A stretch of DNA of 64,000 nt from Sequoia sempervirens (taxonomy: Eukaryota > Streptophyta > Pinopsida > Cupressales > Cupressaceae): the NCBI GenBank assembly GCA_007258455.2, contig VDFB02270651.1, positions 489,932,711 through 489,996,710 of the forward strand, in the 5' to 3' direction. A program made the translations under genes and the position numbers. Position 1 is the stretch's first letter; the number at the start of each line of letters is the position of its first letter. The notes below the pieces were generated by a model. That model was not told where the DNA came from and ran no database searches. It saw only the letters and a program-made list of their open reading frames with translations. Positions 48,180 to 60,074 of this stretch are shown piece after piece.

Positions 48180-48629
48180 ATCTACAAGTTGATTATCTTT
48201 ATGTGGGAAGTTATCAATGGTAATTGTCTAAAACTTCTCTAACAAGTGCATGATAAGATCTTTTTACTTGGATAATTTTTCATTTTTAGGTTGGTATTTC
48301 CCATTGATTTGTTTAATTACTAACTTTGAGTCACCAAATATCTTAATATATTTGACACCCATTACTAAAGTAGCATGTAACCCAGTAATTAACACCTCGT
48401 ATTCGGTTGTGTTATTGGTACATAGGAAATTTAATTAATAGGACAAGGGAATTGGTTTTCTTGTATATGAGATTAATATAACCCCAACACTAGACCCTAT
48501 TCTACACTTTGATCCATAAAAATAGAGTTCCCATATGTTAGTGTCAAGTTGTAACACACTATCATCAGGAAAAGAGTGATTTCTAGGTAATGCGAGAGGA
48601 GAAGGAGCATCAGCTAAGTGGTTAGTCAA
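48180..48629 (-). pseudogene. Second (archaeal-like) RNase H of element B
   Basis: ELYFYGSKCRIGSSVGVILI (about 48,525-48,465) has Tyr in place of the first catalytic Asp. It is followed by CTNNTTEYEVLITGLHATLV, KIFGDSKLVIKQINGKYQPK and NQLVDAMASIASL at about 48,190. The other E, D and D positions are present. It sits between the gypsy-type RNase H and integrase, the usual Tat position, in contrast to element D. Confidence 0.88.
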
Positions 48630-48699
48630 GACTTGGCCTTTGATTTATTTTTGTGAAACAAAACTTAAGGTCAAACTAAGTCAACATTACACATTTAGT

Positions 48700-49030
48700 G
48701 ACATGTCTTGATAGGTCTATTTTATTGAAGAGGTGTTTGAGAGAATCAAATTTTGTCATGACATGTATTTCAACATTTAGTAAATAATGTCCCAACTTAC
48801 TAGTAGCAAATACAAGGGCCAAACATTGTTTTTCGATTGGTGTGTATCAGGTTTCATAATCGATTCAAGTTCAAATAATGTAATAAATAGGATGTTCTTG
48901 TCTATTTTCATTTTATTGAGCCAACAATCCTGCAAGAGGGCTAACGTGACTATGTAAAGGATAAATAGTTTTTCTAACATAGTAGACCATAAAACAAGTG
49001 GAATTGCAAGGTATTCCTTCAAATTCTCAA
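48700..49030 (-). pseudogene. RT-linked RNase H of element B
   Basis: TPIEKQCLALVFATSKLGHY at about 48,840-48,780 is the characteristic block of the gypsy-type RNase H. The N-terminal part towards RT is frameshifted. Confidence 0.8.
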
Positions 49031-49034
49031 AGGT

Positions 49035-49900
49035 CTATTTACAATCCTTGTTCCAATCAAAATATACAACCTCCTTGAGGATATGTTTGAAAGGTGAAGT
49101 TTGATCAACTAAGGAGGTGACAAAATGACAAATAGATTGAATGGTTCCTTGTAACTTGCACAATTTAGAAATATTTCGAGGATGTGGCAAGTTAATTATC
49201 ACATCAATTTTCTTTGTGTCCACCTCAATGACTCTAAGAGATATGATGAACCCTAAGATTTTACCACTATCTAGGCCAAAGATACACTTTTTTGGATTGA
49301 CTCTCATGTTATATTTACACATGCATTCAAAGATTTGTCGAAGGACATTGACATTGTCTTGTCTTGTTAAGGATTTGGAAAGGACATCATCAACATACTC
49401 TTCCAAGATTTTATGTATATAATCATGGAATATCAATTTCATTGCTATTTGATAAGTGGTGACTGCATTCTTTAATCTAAAAGGCATCATGACCCAACAA
49501 AATTTCCCTCAAACAGTTGTGAATGCTATCTTGTATTGATCTTGTGGGTTTATGAAAATTTGATTATAACCAAAAAATCCATCCATGAATGACAATAAAG
49601 CATGTCCAACAACTGAATCCATGATCATGTTTATATTAGGAAGAGGAAAATCATCTTTTAAGGAAGCTTTATTCAAGTCATGAAATTTCGTGTATATCCT
49701 AATACAATTATCAAGTTTAGCAACTGTGACAAGGTTTGAGATCTAAGGAGAATAATCAATAGGTCGAATGAAACCTATGTCAAGGATTTTCTCAATTTCT
49801 CCATTAACATGCAAGGCTATCTTAGGATTAATTTTTTGTATCTTTTTTCAAATAGGCTTAGCATTTTCAGCAAGAACAATGTTATGTGTGACTAATTATA
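49035..49900 (-). pseudogene. Reverse transcriptase of element B
   Basis: MMPFRLKNAVTTYQIAM opens the best-preserved part at 49,490. The catalytic EEYVDDVLSKSLTR at about 49,400 is intact. CKYNMRVNPKKCIFGLDSGK and INLPHPRNISKLCKLQGTIQ follow. The P-P-R-N and L-x-G-L-Q-G thumb motif is typical of Tat elements. The N-terminal half (49,500-49,900) is frameshifted, with a DGFFGYNQ-like block near 49,575. Confidence 0.9.
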
Positions 49901-50838
49901 TTTTTGGGTCTATTCTTGGAATATAAGAATATTTCCAAGCAAATTTTTTAGGAAAATCATGAAGTAAAATTGTAGTGTCCTCTTGTTCTTCATCACTAAT
50001 CTTAATAACTTTTTCTTTATCATCAATATCCATTGGCACATCAATTTTATCTCCTAAGGGTAGTTCATTAGACTTAGGAATTTTAGGATCATATGATTCT
50101 TCATGAATATCACTATCTTTGTGCTTGGTACTTATTATGGCACAAGTAACTTTTATCATGGAATAAAAGGGTCTATCAGAAGCTCCTAGCAGTTGTTTCA
50201 ATGCTTCATAACTTTCAACATACTCCTAGGATGGTGTTGAATCCATGTCAATAAATTTAGGATGCTTTAGTGTAAGATTAATTCTTGGCTTACATGAGAT
50301 GGTGTTGATGATGAGTAATGGACATTGAGCTACTTTTCTTGTGTTAGAAAAAGAATATCCCAAACCAGTCTTGGTCTCTTGTGTATTAGATTCAATAGGG
50401 ACACAAATTCATTGTTCATTCTTTCCACATCCTTTAGCATTATATCCCAACTGTTTTACAAGTTCATAACCCCAACCATAAATTTATTCCATTTTCAATT
50501 GATCAGGTGCGCGTTGATAATATATCTCATCAAAATTTGTTGTGTAAGTAGTATTTTCTGCCAAAGTAGAGGGGGTAAATGTTGGGGAGGATTTATCCAA
50601 ATTCTGAGTTGTCATAACTGTTGATTGTTCTTTATTTTTCATCCTCTTTGTGTGTATGTATTCATCCATGAATGAAGGTATGAATTCTAAGGTACCCCAA
50701 TCATCACCTAATAATTTAGAAATAGAGTCTACATCTTGTTTATCAATCTTGAGAGGTTCTATATGATATGTTGGAATTAAAGTATTCAGAGGACTTTTTG
50801 TTCCTTTTTCAAGTTGTAAGCAACTTTTCGTCTCAGGT
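49896..50838 (-). pseudogene. Pol linker between protease and RT (element B)
   Basis: Two open segments (50,873-50,484 and 50,201-49,896) carry no catalytic motif. They include LLGDDWGTLEFIPSFMD and an acidic stretch ending LLHDFPKKFAWKYSYIPRID, which is the usual lead-in to RT in Tat pol proteins (the F-A-W-x-Y block). Confidence 0.75.
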
Positions 50839-51170
50839 CTATTTAACTTGATAAATTTTGTTATTATAGACATATTTCATTACTCCATGAAGGGTCGAAG
50901 CTACCACATGCATCTCATGAATCCATGGTATTCCTAAAAGAAGATTGTATGGAATATCATAGGGCATGACATGAATAGGAGTTTGCAAGGTGACTACTCT
51001 AACTGTGATAGGTAAAGTTATTACATTGAGAAGTTGCTTTGTAGTATTGTCAAATCCCCTAATAGATAAATAATCAGGTTTGATTTTCAATTTATCCACA
51101 TGTAACCAATCGAGAGGTTTGACACTACACACATTAAGGGTAGAACCATTATCAATAAGGGTTCATTTGA
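50839..51170 (-). pseudogene. Aspartic protease of element B
   Basis: The minus strand reads LIDNGSTLNVCSVKPLDW at about 51,160, with D-N-G at the active site, followed by IRGFDNTTKQLLNVITLPIT and VMPYDIPYNLLLGIPWIHEM at 50,960-50,900. The final block resembles the C-terminal protease motif L-L-L-G-R-P-W with Arg changed to Ile. Open over 97 residues. Confidence 0.85.
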
Positions 51171-51399
51171 TGCCTATTGTATTATATTGAGAAATTATCA
51201 TAAAGGCTTCATTTTGCCTCCATTATAATAGAGGGAGCTCATGCTGATGAAAGGTAATGTCTACATTCATTGTATTCATTCCTTGCATAAGAATTTCCAC
51301 ATCAATTATGTTTTTACTAGGAGGAACCACTATTTATTGTAATGTTTGGAGTAAAGAATGATATCTTGAGGAATTTTGAAGAAGATACCAAAGGAATAT

Positions 51400-51930
51400 T
51401 TTGGGGGCAGTTATTTTAAGTTGCTCAATAAGATAATACTCTCATAATTAGGGAGCACTAGGTATTTTAGTATTGGGAAAAGGTGAGGAGGTAGGGTTTG
51501 GCTATAGTGGTTGTAGATTATTTTGAGTGTAATGTGTGTGGGAAATAGAATCATGTATAGGTGGGTAAAGGGTAAACTTAGGTTTGGGTGGGGTTTGAGG
51601 TTGATGTGAAGGTGGATAAAGAACAAGTTGAGGTTGAATGACATTGACATCTTGTGTTTTAGGTTTCTCACAACAAACCTTAGTGGATGGATTTAGTGAG
51701 ATGAAGTCCTCAAAGGATTTGTCTAACATATCAAAGTCATCACTACTAAAAGCTTTGGGAAATGGGTTGTCATTAATAGGTTTAGGTTTGTCATCACAAG
51801 CCTTAGTGGATGAACTTAGTGAGAGGAAACCTTCCAAGGCTTCATCTAACCTATCCAATTCATCACTACTAAGAGATTTGGATGATATCATTCGCCTAAA
51901 GTGTATCATTGTTTTCAGTGGTTCATTAGT
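51400..51930 (-). pseudogene. Short gag-region ORF with internal duplication (element B)
   Basis: An open stretch starting at MIHFRRMISSKSLSSDELDR (about 51,915) contains two copies of a unit. SSDELDRLDEALEGFLSLSS and SSDDFDMLDKSFEDFISLNP are each followed by STKxCxxKPK. A Pro-rich tail (YPPSHQPQTPPKPKFTLYPP) comes next. Only about 1.3 kb separates the LTR from protease, so a normal capsid domain and zinc knuckle are missing. I do not recognise the protein. It may be what is left of a gag C-terminus or a substitute for it. Confidence 0.55.
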
Positions 51931-52475
51931 TTGTTTTATGTTTTTGTTTGTGTTTTCTAATGAATTTGATTGAAATGAACTATGAAATAAAGTTGAAAAA
52001 TGAATATTGGAAAAATATAATGCTATCCATAAGTGCCATGAAAGTAAATAATGCAAATGATTTGAATAGAACAGAAAATAACCAAACAAAAACAAAAAAG
52101 TAACTGTAGCAAATAGAAAGTGGAGAACAAGGAATTGAATTATGAAAATAGTGACGCAGAAAATGTATTGGGATTGATTCACCCAGGGTGGCAAATGAGT
52201 CCAAGGAAAGGTATTTTTAATATTTTTCTGATTTTTTTGACTTTTTTTCTATGTGTTTAGGTTTGTACAATTCAGGGAAGTAATGGAAATGCAAAATTTT
52301 ATGATGATTTGATGAAATGAAATGCAATAATGATCTCTAAATGATAGTTTCACTAATGCAATTTTTGGTAAGCCTCAGGATGCAAAAATAATGAAAAATT
52401 CAATGCAATGAGTCCTAGAATGTAAATGGAGATGTAAATCAGAAAGATAATGTTCATTATGCAGGTTCACCAAAA

Positions 52476-52870
52476 TGAAAACAAAGATTTTGGAACCTAA
52501 ATGCTATATGCTCCTTGTAGGGGTTTTCACCTAAAAGGAGATAAGATTGGAGCCAAAATGTAGTGTTTACAATCAAAGAGGGACATGATATAGATGTAAT
52601 ATTCATAAATGAAGTAAATCAAATGCAAAGAACTAAAAAATAATATTGATTATATATGCAAAACTAAGAAATATGAAGTGCTTGAAAACACAATGTTGTT
52701 TGCAAGAGACCTAGAAAGATGAATAAAAATGCAAATAGAATTAAATAGAAAGTTGTAACATAGAATGTGTGCACTTGTAAGTTCAATGGAGACTGGAAAC
52801 TACTCTAAAAAATGGAAATGTTGACTTTTTTACTGACTAGGACTCATTCACCACCCTGGGTGAATGACTC
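52476..52870 (-). repeat. 5' LTR of element B, piece 1
   Basis: It begins TGAAAACAAAGATTTTGG, matching 41,392, and runs colinear until GGTGAATGACTC at 52,870, where element E begins. On the minus strand the base after the LTR starts TTTTGGTGAACCTGC, a possible PBS whose tRNA I cannot name. Confidence 0.9.
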
Positions 52871-53862
52871 TATTGGTTATTTTAAGAACCAAACTAATCT
52901 CCAGAAATACCTATGGATTTTTCCATCTCCAATTATTAGTAATTCTAAAGGGATTGGAAAAAAAATGAATAGAGGTTTCTAAACTTCTATTCCTACTCTT
53001 TGGGCTCTATAAAATGCAAGAGGGTGCTCCCACAATGTATACCTAAAGACTTTTCACAATTACAATCAAATACATTGTCAATAATAGATATCTCTCATGA
53101 CACCATTCAACAATATACATCAAATAAGTTGGTAGCTTATTATATCAATGTTATATGTATCGAATATGAGAGAGTAGACACAAAAACAAACAACAACAAT
53201 ATTGCCTTGATATTTTATGATTTAAAGATTGAGTAGTTAATGAATCAATACTATAAGTGTAACACAAATACCCTACAGGAAATAGTGTCTTTATCTTAAG
53301 CACAAAGTGAACACCAATCTATATAACTTGATAACAATTTAGAAAATAACACCTATAACCCCAAGAAATTTTGCAATACAACATTTCTCTATGACATTCA
53401 GGATTATCACTCTTAAAAATATCCTAGCACATAGTATTTATATGTTATCAATCTTATACAAGCACTTACATCAATTCATTGAATCAATAATCAAACATGA
53501 AATTAAAGATCCATTAGATAATTCTATAGACAAAAAAAATAAATTCTTGATTACTTTCAAGCATAACTCATAACATAGATACAAGGAGAGATAATAACCA
53601 TGAAATTGATGTTACTCTATATTATAAAATGCTATATCATTATAAGTCTTACATGCGTATATATGAACTCCAAATGAAACTTAAAACAAAGACAATAAAA
53701 TTTGCTTCATATTATCTTGACAAACTTAGTACTGTATTAACTCAAAAAAATTCAACTCTCTTTGCTACTGGTCTTGAATTCCTTCTTATAGATATGAAGG
53801 AGCAAACAAGCTTTAAACCAAATAGCACACATTTCATAATCCTATTGGACTACTTGTAACAA
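52871..53862 (-). repeat. Possible 3' LTR of element E
   Basis: On the minus strand, GAAAGGGGGATAT is followed by TGTTACAAGTAGTCC at 53,862. That is the usual junction of a copia polypurine tract and LTR. The block ends ACCAATA at the insertion point. A TATA-like CTCTATAAAATGC lies at 53,008 on the plus strand. No partner LTR was found. Confidence 0.45.
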
Positions 53863-54169
53863 TATCCCCCTTTCAATTATACTTGAGTCTTTAGGAAGAG
53901 CAAATAAATATGAGGTAGAGTTAACCTCAACTCCTCACAAAGAATAGGTCCCTCCTCAAAAACATCATTAGTTTGTTACAGTAGCTCCAACATGTTCTCC
54001 ATGTGCTAAAAATGCCAATTGTGAGAAAACAAAAACAACAAAGCTTACAAACCAAGGCAAGGAAAGTAGAAAAAGGTCAAAATTTGTTAATCCACATTAG
54101 CACCATATGCTAATCACTTTAGTTTAAGGAGAGAATAATATTTTACCATGTTATATCAAAAACCTAATC

Positions 54170-57100
54170 TATATTGTATTCAGGCTATGTATTATTCTTC
54201 TCTTGCCCATTATTCTCCATATTCACTTTGTGTATTTCTCCAACAAAATGTTGTATTCATCCTTAGTGGGCCATTTAAAATTCAATAAATCATGCACCTT
54301 TGTAATATACTGGGAGTACCTTGCATGAATCAAAATACTGCTTCCTTAACAAATATATCCATTTTTTATTCAATTTCCACCATTGTATCAATGATTAAAT
54401 TGAGAAAGATATAATCGGTGAAAAACAAAGTCATCATAGCCACTCCAAGCAATCCTCCAAAAAATTTCTTCTAGGTGCCAAATGGGTGCAGTTCACCTTT
54501 AGAATTCAATATTTGAGGCATACCATAATCCTCCATCTCCTTGAATATTTTTAACTTACTCTGGATCTGTATACCCAACTTTTCATGGAAAGTAGTTATC
54601 TCATTTATTGAGTCAATGGTTTTCAAGATGTCAAGAATATTTGTGGGTGCCTCGGGATCCTCATTCATTTTTGGAATCGTTTCTTTCAAAGTACATACCC
54701 TAGCAATCCAATTATTCTATTCGTTCCTAAAGGCCTCTTGTACTTGTAGATACTTTGTATTTTCCTCATGAATGTTCTTATATGTGGCCCATACATCATT
54801 AGCCCTGTGGACCAATTTGGTCACCCTGTGCTTCAACACATCCTCAAAAATTTCATTGGCCACCCTAACTATTTCCAGTTTGGCTTGCTTGACATTTTCC
54901 TTCTCATAAGTTAACTTTTCTTTCAAATCATCAATTTTGAGGGCCAATGTCTCCCTATCCTGTGTAGACATATCAAATGAAGAAGAAGAAGGTTGAGTCA
55001 TTGTTTTTTGAGTATCCTAAATAGTAGCTCTCATTTGATTTAGCTCATTCAAGGCCTTATTATATTCCTTCATCGATGATTCATATTTTTTCTAAGAAAT
55101 ATGTGTAGTGTCCACAGTAAGGATGCAGCATGTATAGTTAACTCAGCTTCCTGGATTAGAGTTATGTTAGTAGCTCTCTTGACCACTAGTGAACCAATAA
55201 CTTCTTCGATAGGCCTAGCAACCTCATGTTTACTATTAGTAGGTGTCATAGACCCAATTCTAAGGGTATGCAACTTTGGACTATATCTAGAACCAAATAC
55301 TTTATGCTCAAATTGATCTTTAGATATCAAAGCTTGAGGATCTCTCCTAACTGCATCATATGCTATGGAAGTAGTGATAGTACATCCTAGTAACAACATG
55401 ATTCCACTATCTTTAACAATTCTTTGAGCTTTAGTGGGAGTAATAGCTACAATTTCAGCCCTAATCTTCTCTTCTTCTGCTTTCTCAACTTCCTCCTAAT
55501 GACAAGATTCAACATTGACTTAGGTTGATTCAAGTCTCTCTTTTATTTACTTACTCCACTATTGATTCATAAACTCCTGAAATTCTTTAGTCTGCACAAA
55601 TTTATCATCAACCAAAAACTTATCAGACTCCCTAATTCTGGGATCATCATCATTCTCTTTGTCATACTACCACTTGACAATCCTCTCAGGAGGAACATTT
55701 GAACTATGAGTCTCTTCAATATGACGAAGGGGAAATTTCTACTCAACCTCCTCATTTCCTAGCACATTCTCTACCACTTTTTCTTCCCTAACCTCCTAAA
55801 CATCTTTAGGCTATTCTAGGATATCCATAGCTTGTTGGTGTTGTTGTTTCTCTAAGAGGACTTGGGCTTTGTCTATAGCCTCATTTACCTTTACCCTAAA
55901 CTCATCAGATTGATAATCCCTTATCATAATAAAATCCCTATCAAAGGGGTTTATAGTTACATTATATGGTCTATTGTAGAAGGCATTCCTTTTCATAATC
56001 TTTTCCTCAAGGTTTTTTATAGCTATCCATTCCCTTTTCCTAACCATGATAGCCTCATCATTTGATAAATTTCTTAGTACATCATCTATATACAAAAATT
56101 GATGATGTATGATTCCTAAGTTCTTTTTCCTTCTTCTTGCAACAAATCCTTCTGGATCAAAAACTCTAACCTCATTGATAGGCATTCTAATATTATTCAC
56201 CATAATTCCCAATTTTTCATACCCCTCAAGGGCAGTGATTTTGACATAAGTAAAAGTACATTAGGGATGTATTATAGAGCCATTTTTTCCTTTCTAAACA
56301 TTTCATAATCCATAACATCAATTTTCCACATGAGCTCCATGAAAGCCAGCATGTCTAAGACATACAAGGGTAAACAATGGGGTGCCACCTTAGCTCCATA
56401 AATCTTGATCAAAGTATATTTAGAATGTAGAAAACAATTGGCCCAATTATGTGTTGTTGTAGAGCCTGGTACATCCTTTGGGTGTATAAGACTTTTGATC
56501 TCTGGAGAAAGTATGAATCTAGGTGCCAAACCCAATGAATCTAAGATACCATGTCTTACAACATTGGAAAAAAAGATGTAATTGGAATTGGAGCAATCTT
56601 GATCCCAAATGTATGTCCACATTTGTATAGGAATATCATTACTCACTATCCTTAATCTTTAGATTTAGCTTCCTTTTCCACTCATAATCTCCTTCCCATA
56701 AAAGAATATGCATCAATAAAGAGTAATGGGGGAAAGAAAGAGGGAGCACTTCCTTTTTCAAATTGAGAAAATCCTCATGCATTCATTCAATAACAATGTT
56801 AGCATAATAAAAACCAGTGTTTCAACTATATTCTTGTATATTTGCCACCATCGCCAACAAATAAGGAGCTTTCTAACCTCAAAATCCTAAGCCAGCACTT
56901 GATTTAAACAATAGTAAGTGTTTTTGAAATAATCTTAAAATTATTCACACTCAAAAGGCTCAACATCCTAAGCAATAATTTTTTTCCTACTCCTTTTTGT
57001 GTCACACAAGCATTACTTATTTGAATGCAAATTTTCTCTTTTCATATTCAGCATACAAATCAACTTGTCTAAACTTTGTAGTATAATTGGGATTTAACCC

Positions 57101-57650
57101 AAAAAAATCTACCATCTTATCATTTGTCACCTCCAAAATTATATTACCATTCTCACATTTGATTGTCCTATCAATAGGGTCCTAGTGCCTTGCTAGCTTC
57201 ATCATTAAATCAACTTCTACAAACACCTTTGGAACCACCAACCTTCCAAGGTTTAACCTCCATAAATAGCATGCAGTCTTACTAGAATTTTTCCTATTGA
57301 AATCATACCGAAACAATTGCCATCCACTTTGGGGCTAGGATTTCTCACCGATTATTCTAGCATTATCAATCAACCTAGTGGTAACAACTTGTCTTGTTGG
57401 CCTTTTTACCAATTTGTGACCCTCCCTCTTTGACACCTCCAAAGGTTTCTTGTATAAAATTTTATGTCTCTTTCTTTACACTTCTAGATCTAGTGGAAGC
57501 TGCAAGGGTACTAGGAAAAGGGTTAGACATAGTCACTAGCTTAGGCTTAATTTAAGCTGAAGCATGCTAAGTTTTAATTCTTTTAACTCTCTTCTGATTT
57601 GGTTTCCTTTCTAGTATAATGCTAGATTCACTACCCTCTGGGTCACTCAT
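54170..57650 (-). pseudogene. Long accessory ORF of unknown function (element E)
   Basis: The minus strand starts with ATG at 57,650 (MSDPEGSESSIILERKPNQK) and, across stops and frameshifts, runs to about 54,170. Readable parts are YDFNRKNSSKTACYLWRLNL (about 57,305), MVDFFGLNPNYTTKFRQVDL (57,110-57,060), MHEDFLNLKKEVLPLSFPHY (about 56,790-56,730), HSKYTLIKIYGAKVAPHCLP (56,430-56,370) and HHQFLYIDDVLRNLSNDEAI (about 56,105-56,050). A coiled-coil segment (DRETLALKIDDLKEKLTYEK, 54,955) comes late. No enzyme or known domain is recognised. Several blocks line up with the accessory ORF of element D in the same order, so I regard them as one family. Confidence 0.68.
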
Positions 57651-57659
57651 GCTTGTAAT

Positions 57660-58520
57660 GCAAATGGAAAATAGGGTTTACAATTTCTTATAGCCCAATA
57701 AAACCATTCATAATTATGATATGACAAAATAATACTATTGAATAGGAAAACTCTGTTTACAATTTAGACAATGCTCAATCACCAAATTGAAATCACTAGA
57801 AATGACTAAATTGCTAATTCCACCAATTTCCTTATCAAATTTCTAGGTCATTCACCTTACTACCTCAATTAGAAGGAAGTATCAATTTTTCTTACCTGGA
57901 TGAAAGTAGTGTTACTCTGGTTGCTGATAACTTTTGGATTTTTCCTTCCAAATTCTTTGGCTTCTAGTATTCTTTCCACTAGCCAATGAATTGGGATGCA
58001 TGATAAACCAGATATCTACTTTCTATTATGGTTCAGAGGAGAGCATGTCACCATTAATAGTTGATAGTAAGCTCGTGCGAGTGAATTGACAATTATCCAT
58101 TCAATTTCAAACCTTGATCATTAATCCTTAAGCTTTAAAACTATATCAATGGTTATTGATCCACCTCACCACCTTCCTTTTTACGTTATATGAAATCCTC
58201 TAGATTTTTCCACATTTCCTCTTCATGTAGTTGTTGTTTCCAGTCATTGATTTACTATATTCTCGTCCAACCTTATCAGTGATTCAAGTGATTCATGTGA
58301 TAAAATATTAGCCTTTAGATCTACAGCCAATTTCCCAATCACATTCATCTCCATCCCTCTTCGCTAAATCAACTTTGCACCTTGAATTTCATTAGGGATA
58401 GGACACATAAGCACTATATTTTGACACATACCCCTTCATAAACAATCAATAGCACAAAAGAATATTACAAATAAGAAGTATTCAAGTTAGCGAGAGAAAC
58501 CTTCTTAAAAGGAAACATAT
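57660..58520. other. No gene recognised (element E upstream region)
   Basis: AT-rich sequence before the start codon of the accessory ORF. By position it should contain the promoter or 5' LTR of element E, but no PBS or repeat partner was found. Confidence 0.4.
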
Positions 58521-58524
58521 CGCT

Positions 58525-58945
58525 CATCGCTAATCCTTCTCATAAGGTTTGCAAGCAATTAGCGATGAGAGATGATTTTAATAATGTTACACATCACATA
58601 TTGCTAATAAAAAACCTAGCATTCAAAACAAATCTATGAGATGTGATGAAATTGGAAACTCATCTCCTAGCTCATCATTAATTTAAAATAATCTCTTCAT
58701 AACACATTTGTGATAAGTGATGTAAATATAATCATACAGCCAAAGGTCATCGCTCATCACTATTACAACTTTAAGAATTAAAAAATGATTAGTGATAAGT
58801 GATCCCTTAAGAACCTCTATCATCTCTATTTGCAATTAGAATTTCAACAATTCACGATGAGTGATATTGAAGAGATATCACCTCATCGCTTGTCACTGAT
58901 TTAAGACATATACTTTCAAAAGTGATCAGCGATGAGTGATGAAGA
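58525..58945. repeat. Cluster of GCGATGAGTGAT-like motifs on both strands
   Basis: Within about 420 bp the motif RGYGATGAGTGAT or its complement occurs roughly nine times. Examples are TCGCTCATCGC at 58,531, TAGCGATGAGAGATGA at 58,560, CATCGCTCATCAC at 58,749, TAGTGATAAGTGATC at 58,790, CACGATGAGTGAT at 58,853 and AGCGATGAGTGATGA at 58,926. Copies alternate in orientation and spacing is irregular, so they could fold into several hairpins. Confidence 0.75.
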
Positions 58946-59063
58946 CATAAGGTCGATTGAACTTAAGTGATAAATTTTAGGCATGTGCTCATAAGTTTTC
59001 TTAATGGAGGGGACTTCCTGGGATGATACAATAGATAGAAAAATACTTAAGAAAAAAATCATT

Positions 59064-59871
59064 GGGTATGTGCAGGATCATCATGGAAAAAATAGGCCCT
59101 TAAGTGGCAAAAAATTCAGAAAAATCAAAGTTAGACAACTTGACGTAAAAATTTGAATAATTTATCTATATTATTTAAAAAATATGTAAAAATAGAATTT
59201 GTAGAAAATTGAATGTAGTTTCTAAACTACTAGATTCATTTTTTAAAAAAAAAAAAAAATCTATTTGGTGAAAATTTGAAATTTCAATGTAGTAGTACTT
59301 AAATTTTAGGGAAAAATAAGAATTAGGTGTTTGTCTGACCACCCTAACCACAATAAAATGATAATATTTTTTTATAAGATTTGAGATATAATTAGAGGAC
59401 TCTTGTCTAGATGTGATGCATTATTTTTTCTAATTTTTTTTAAATTAAATAATTAATTATGATTTTTTTATTACAACTTTTAAAAAATATAAAAAATCAT
59501 ATGTCTAACCACCTTAACTTGGTCAAAACTTCATGAAATTCAATTTTTCTTTTTTTAATCCTATAGTATACAAAGCATAGAATGTGATGCATGTTTCGGA
59601 TTCAAAAAATGTGATACCATTTGAAAGTTATAGATGTTTTTCAATCAGCCTCTCAATCAAGACTTTAGACGTAATTCAAATAAAAGATGAATAATAATTA
59701 TTTATTAAATTCAAAGTAAATAATAATTTATATTGGTGGAAAGCTAAGAATATCCTTTAAAAATCCTTTTCATTTCATCAATTTTGGGTAAAAAAAAGTC
59801 ATCATCCAAATGGACCATCATATCACTTACATATTGCCACTTTTTGGCCCATCATGATCCTGCACATACCC
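59064..59871. mobile_element. 808-bp terminal-inverted-repeat element (MITE-like)
   Basis: The ends GGGTATGTGCAGGATCATCA (59,064) and TGATCCTGCACATACCC (to 59,871) are inverted repeats that stay similar for about 40 bp (through GGCCC...AAGTGGCAA). Both ends are flanked by CATT (59,060-59,063 and 59,872-59,875). The inside is very AT-rich and has two direct copies of TGTCTRACCACCYTAAC. No transposase is encoded. I cannot assign a superfamily from a 4-bp TSD. Confidence 0.88.
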
Positions 59872-60074
59872 CATTATAACAAAGGTTTATGGACCATGAT
59901 GAGGGAATTGATTGCTTGATACAAAAAAAAATTAAACAAGGATTGACAACAGACAATAAGGAGTCAACAAAAAAATAGAATTCTCAAGTGCTTCAAGGAA
60001 ACAAAATCTAAAACCTTCCTAAATGCAATAGGGGTTTTAAGATGGGACATGATAATTAAGGTTCCATCACAGTC

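Larger units (their letters stand above)
52871..60069 (-). mobile_element. Element E inserted in the 5' LTR of B
   Basis: The interrupted LTR shows that about 7.2 kb was inserted between 52,870 and 60,070. The flanking GACTC and CAGTC could be a decayed 5-bp TSD of an original GAGTC. Inside are a long minus-strand accessory ORF (54.2-57.65 kb) and a pyrimidine-rich CCCCCTTTC at 53,871, which reads as a polypurine tract on the minus strand followed by TGTTACAAG. No gag, protease, RT or integrase was found. I could not find a matching second LTR at the upper end, so the class of E is uncertain. Confidence 0.6.
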
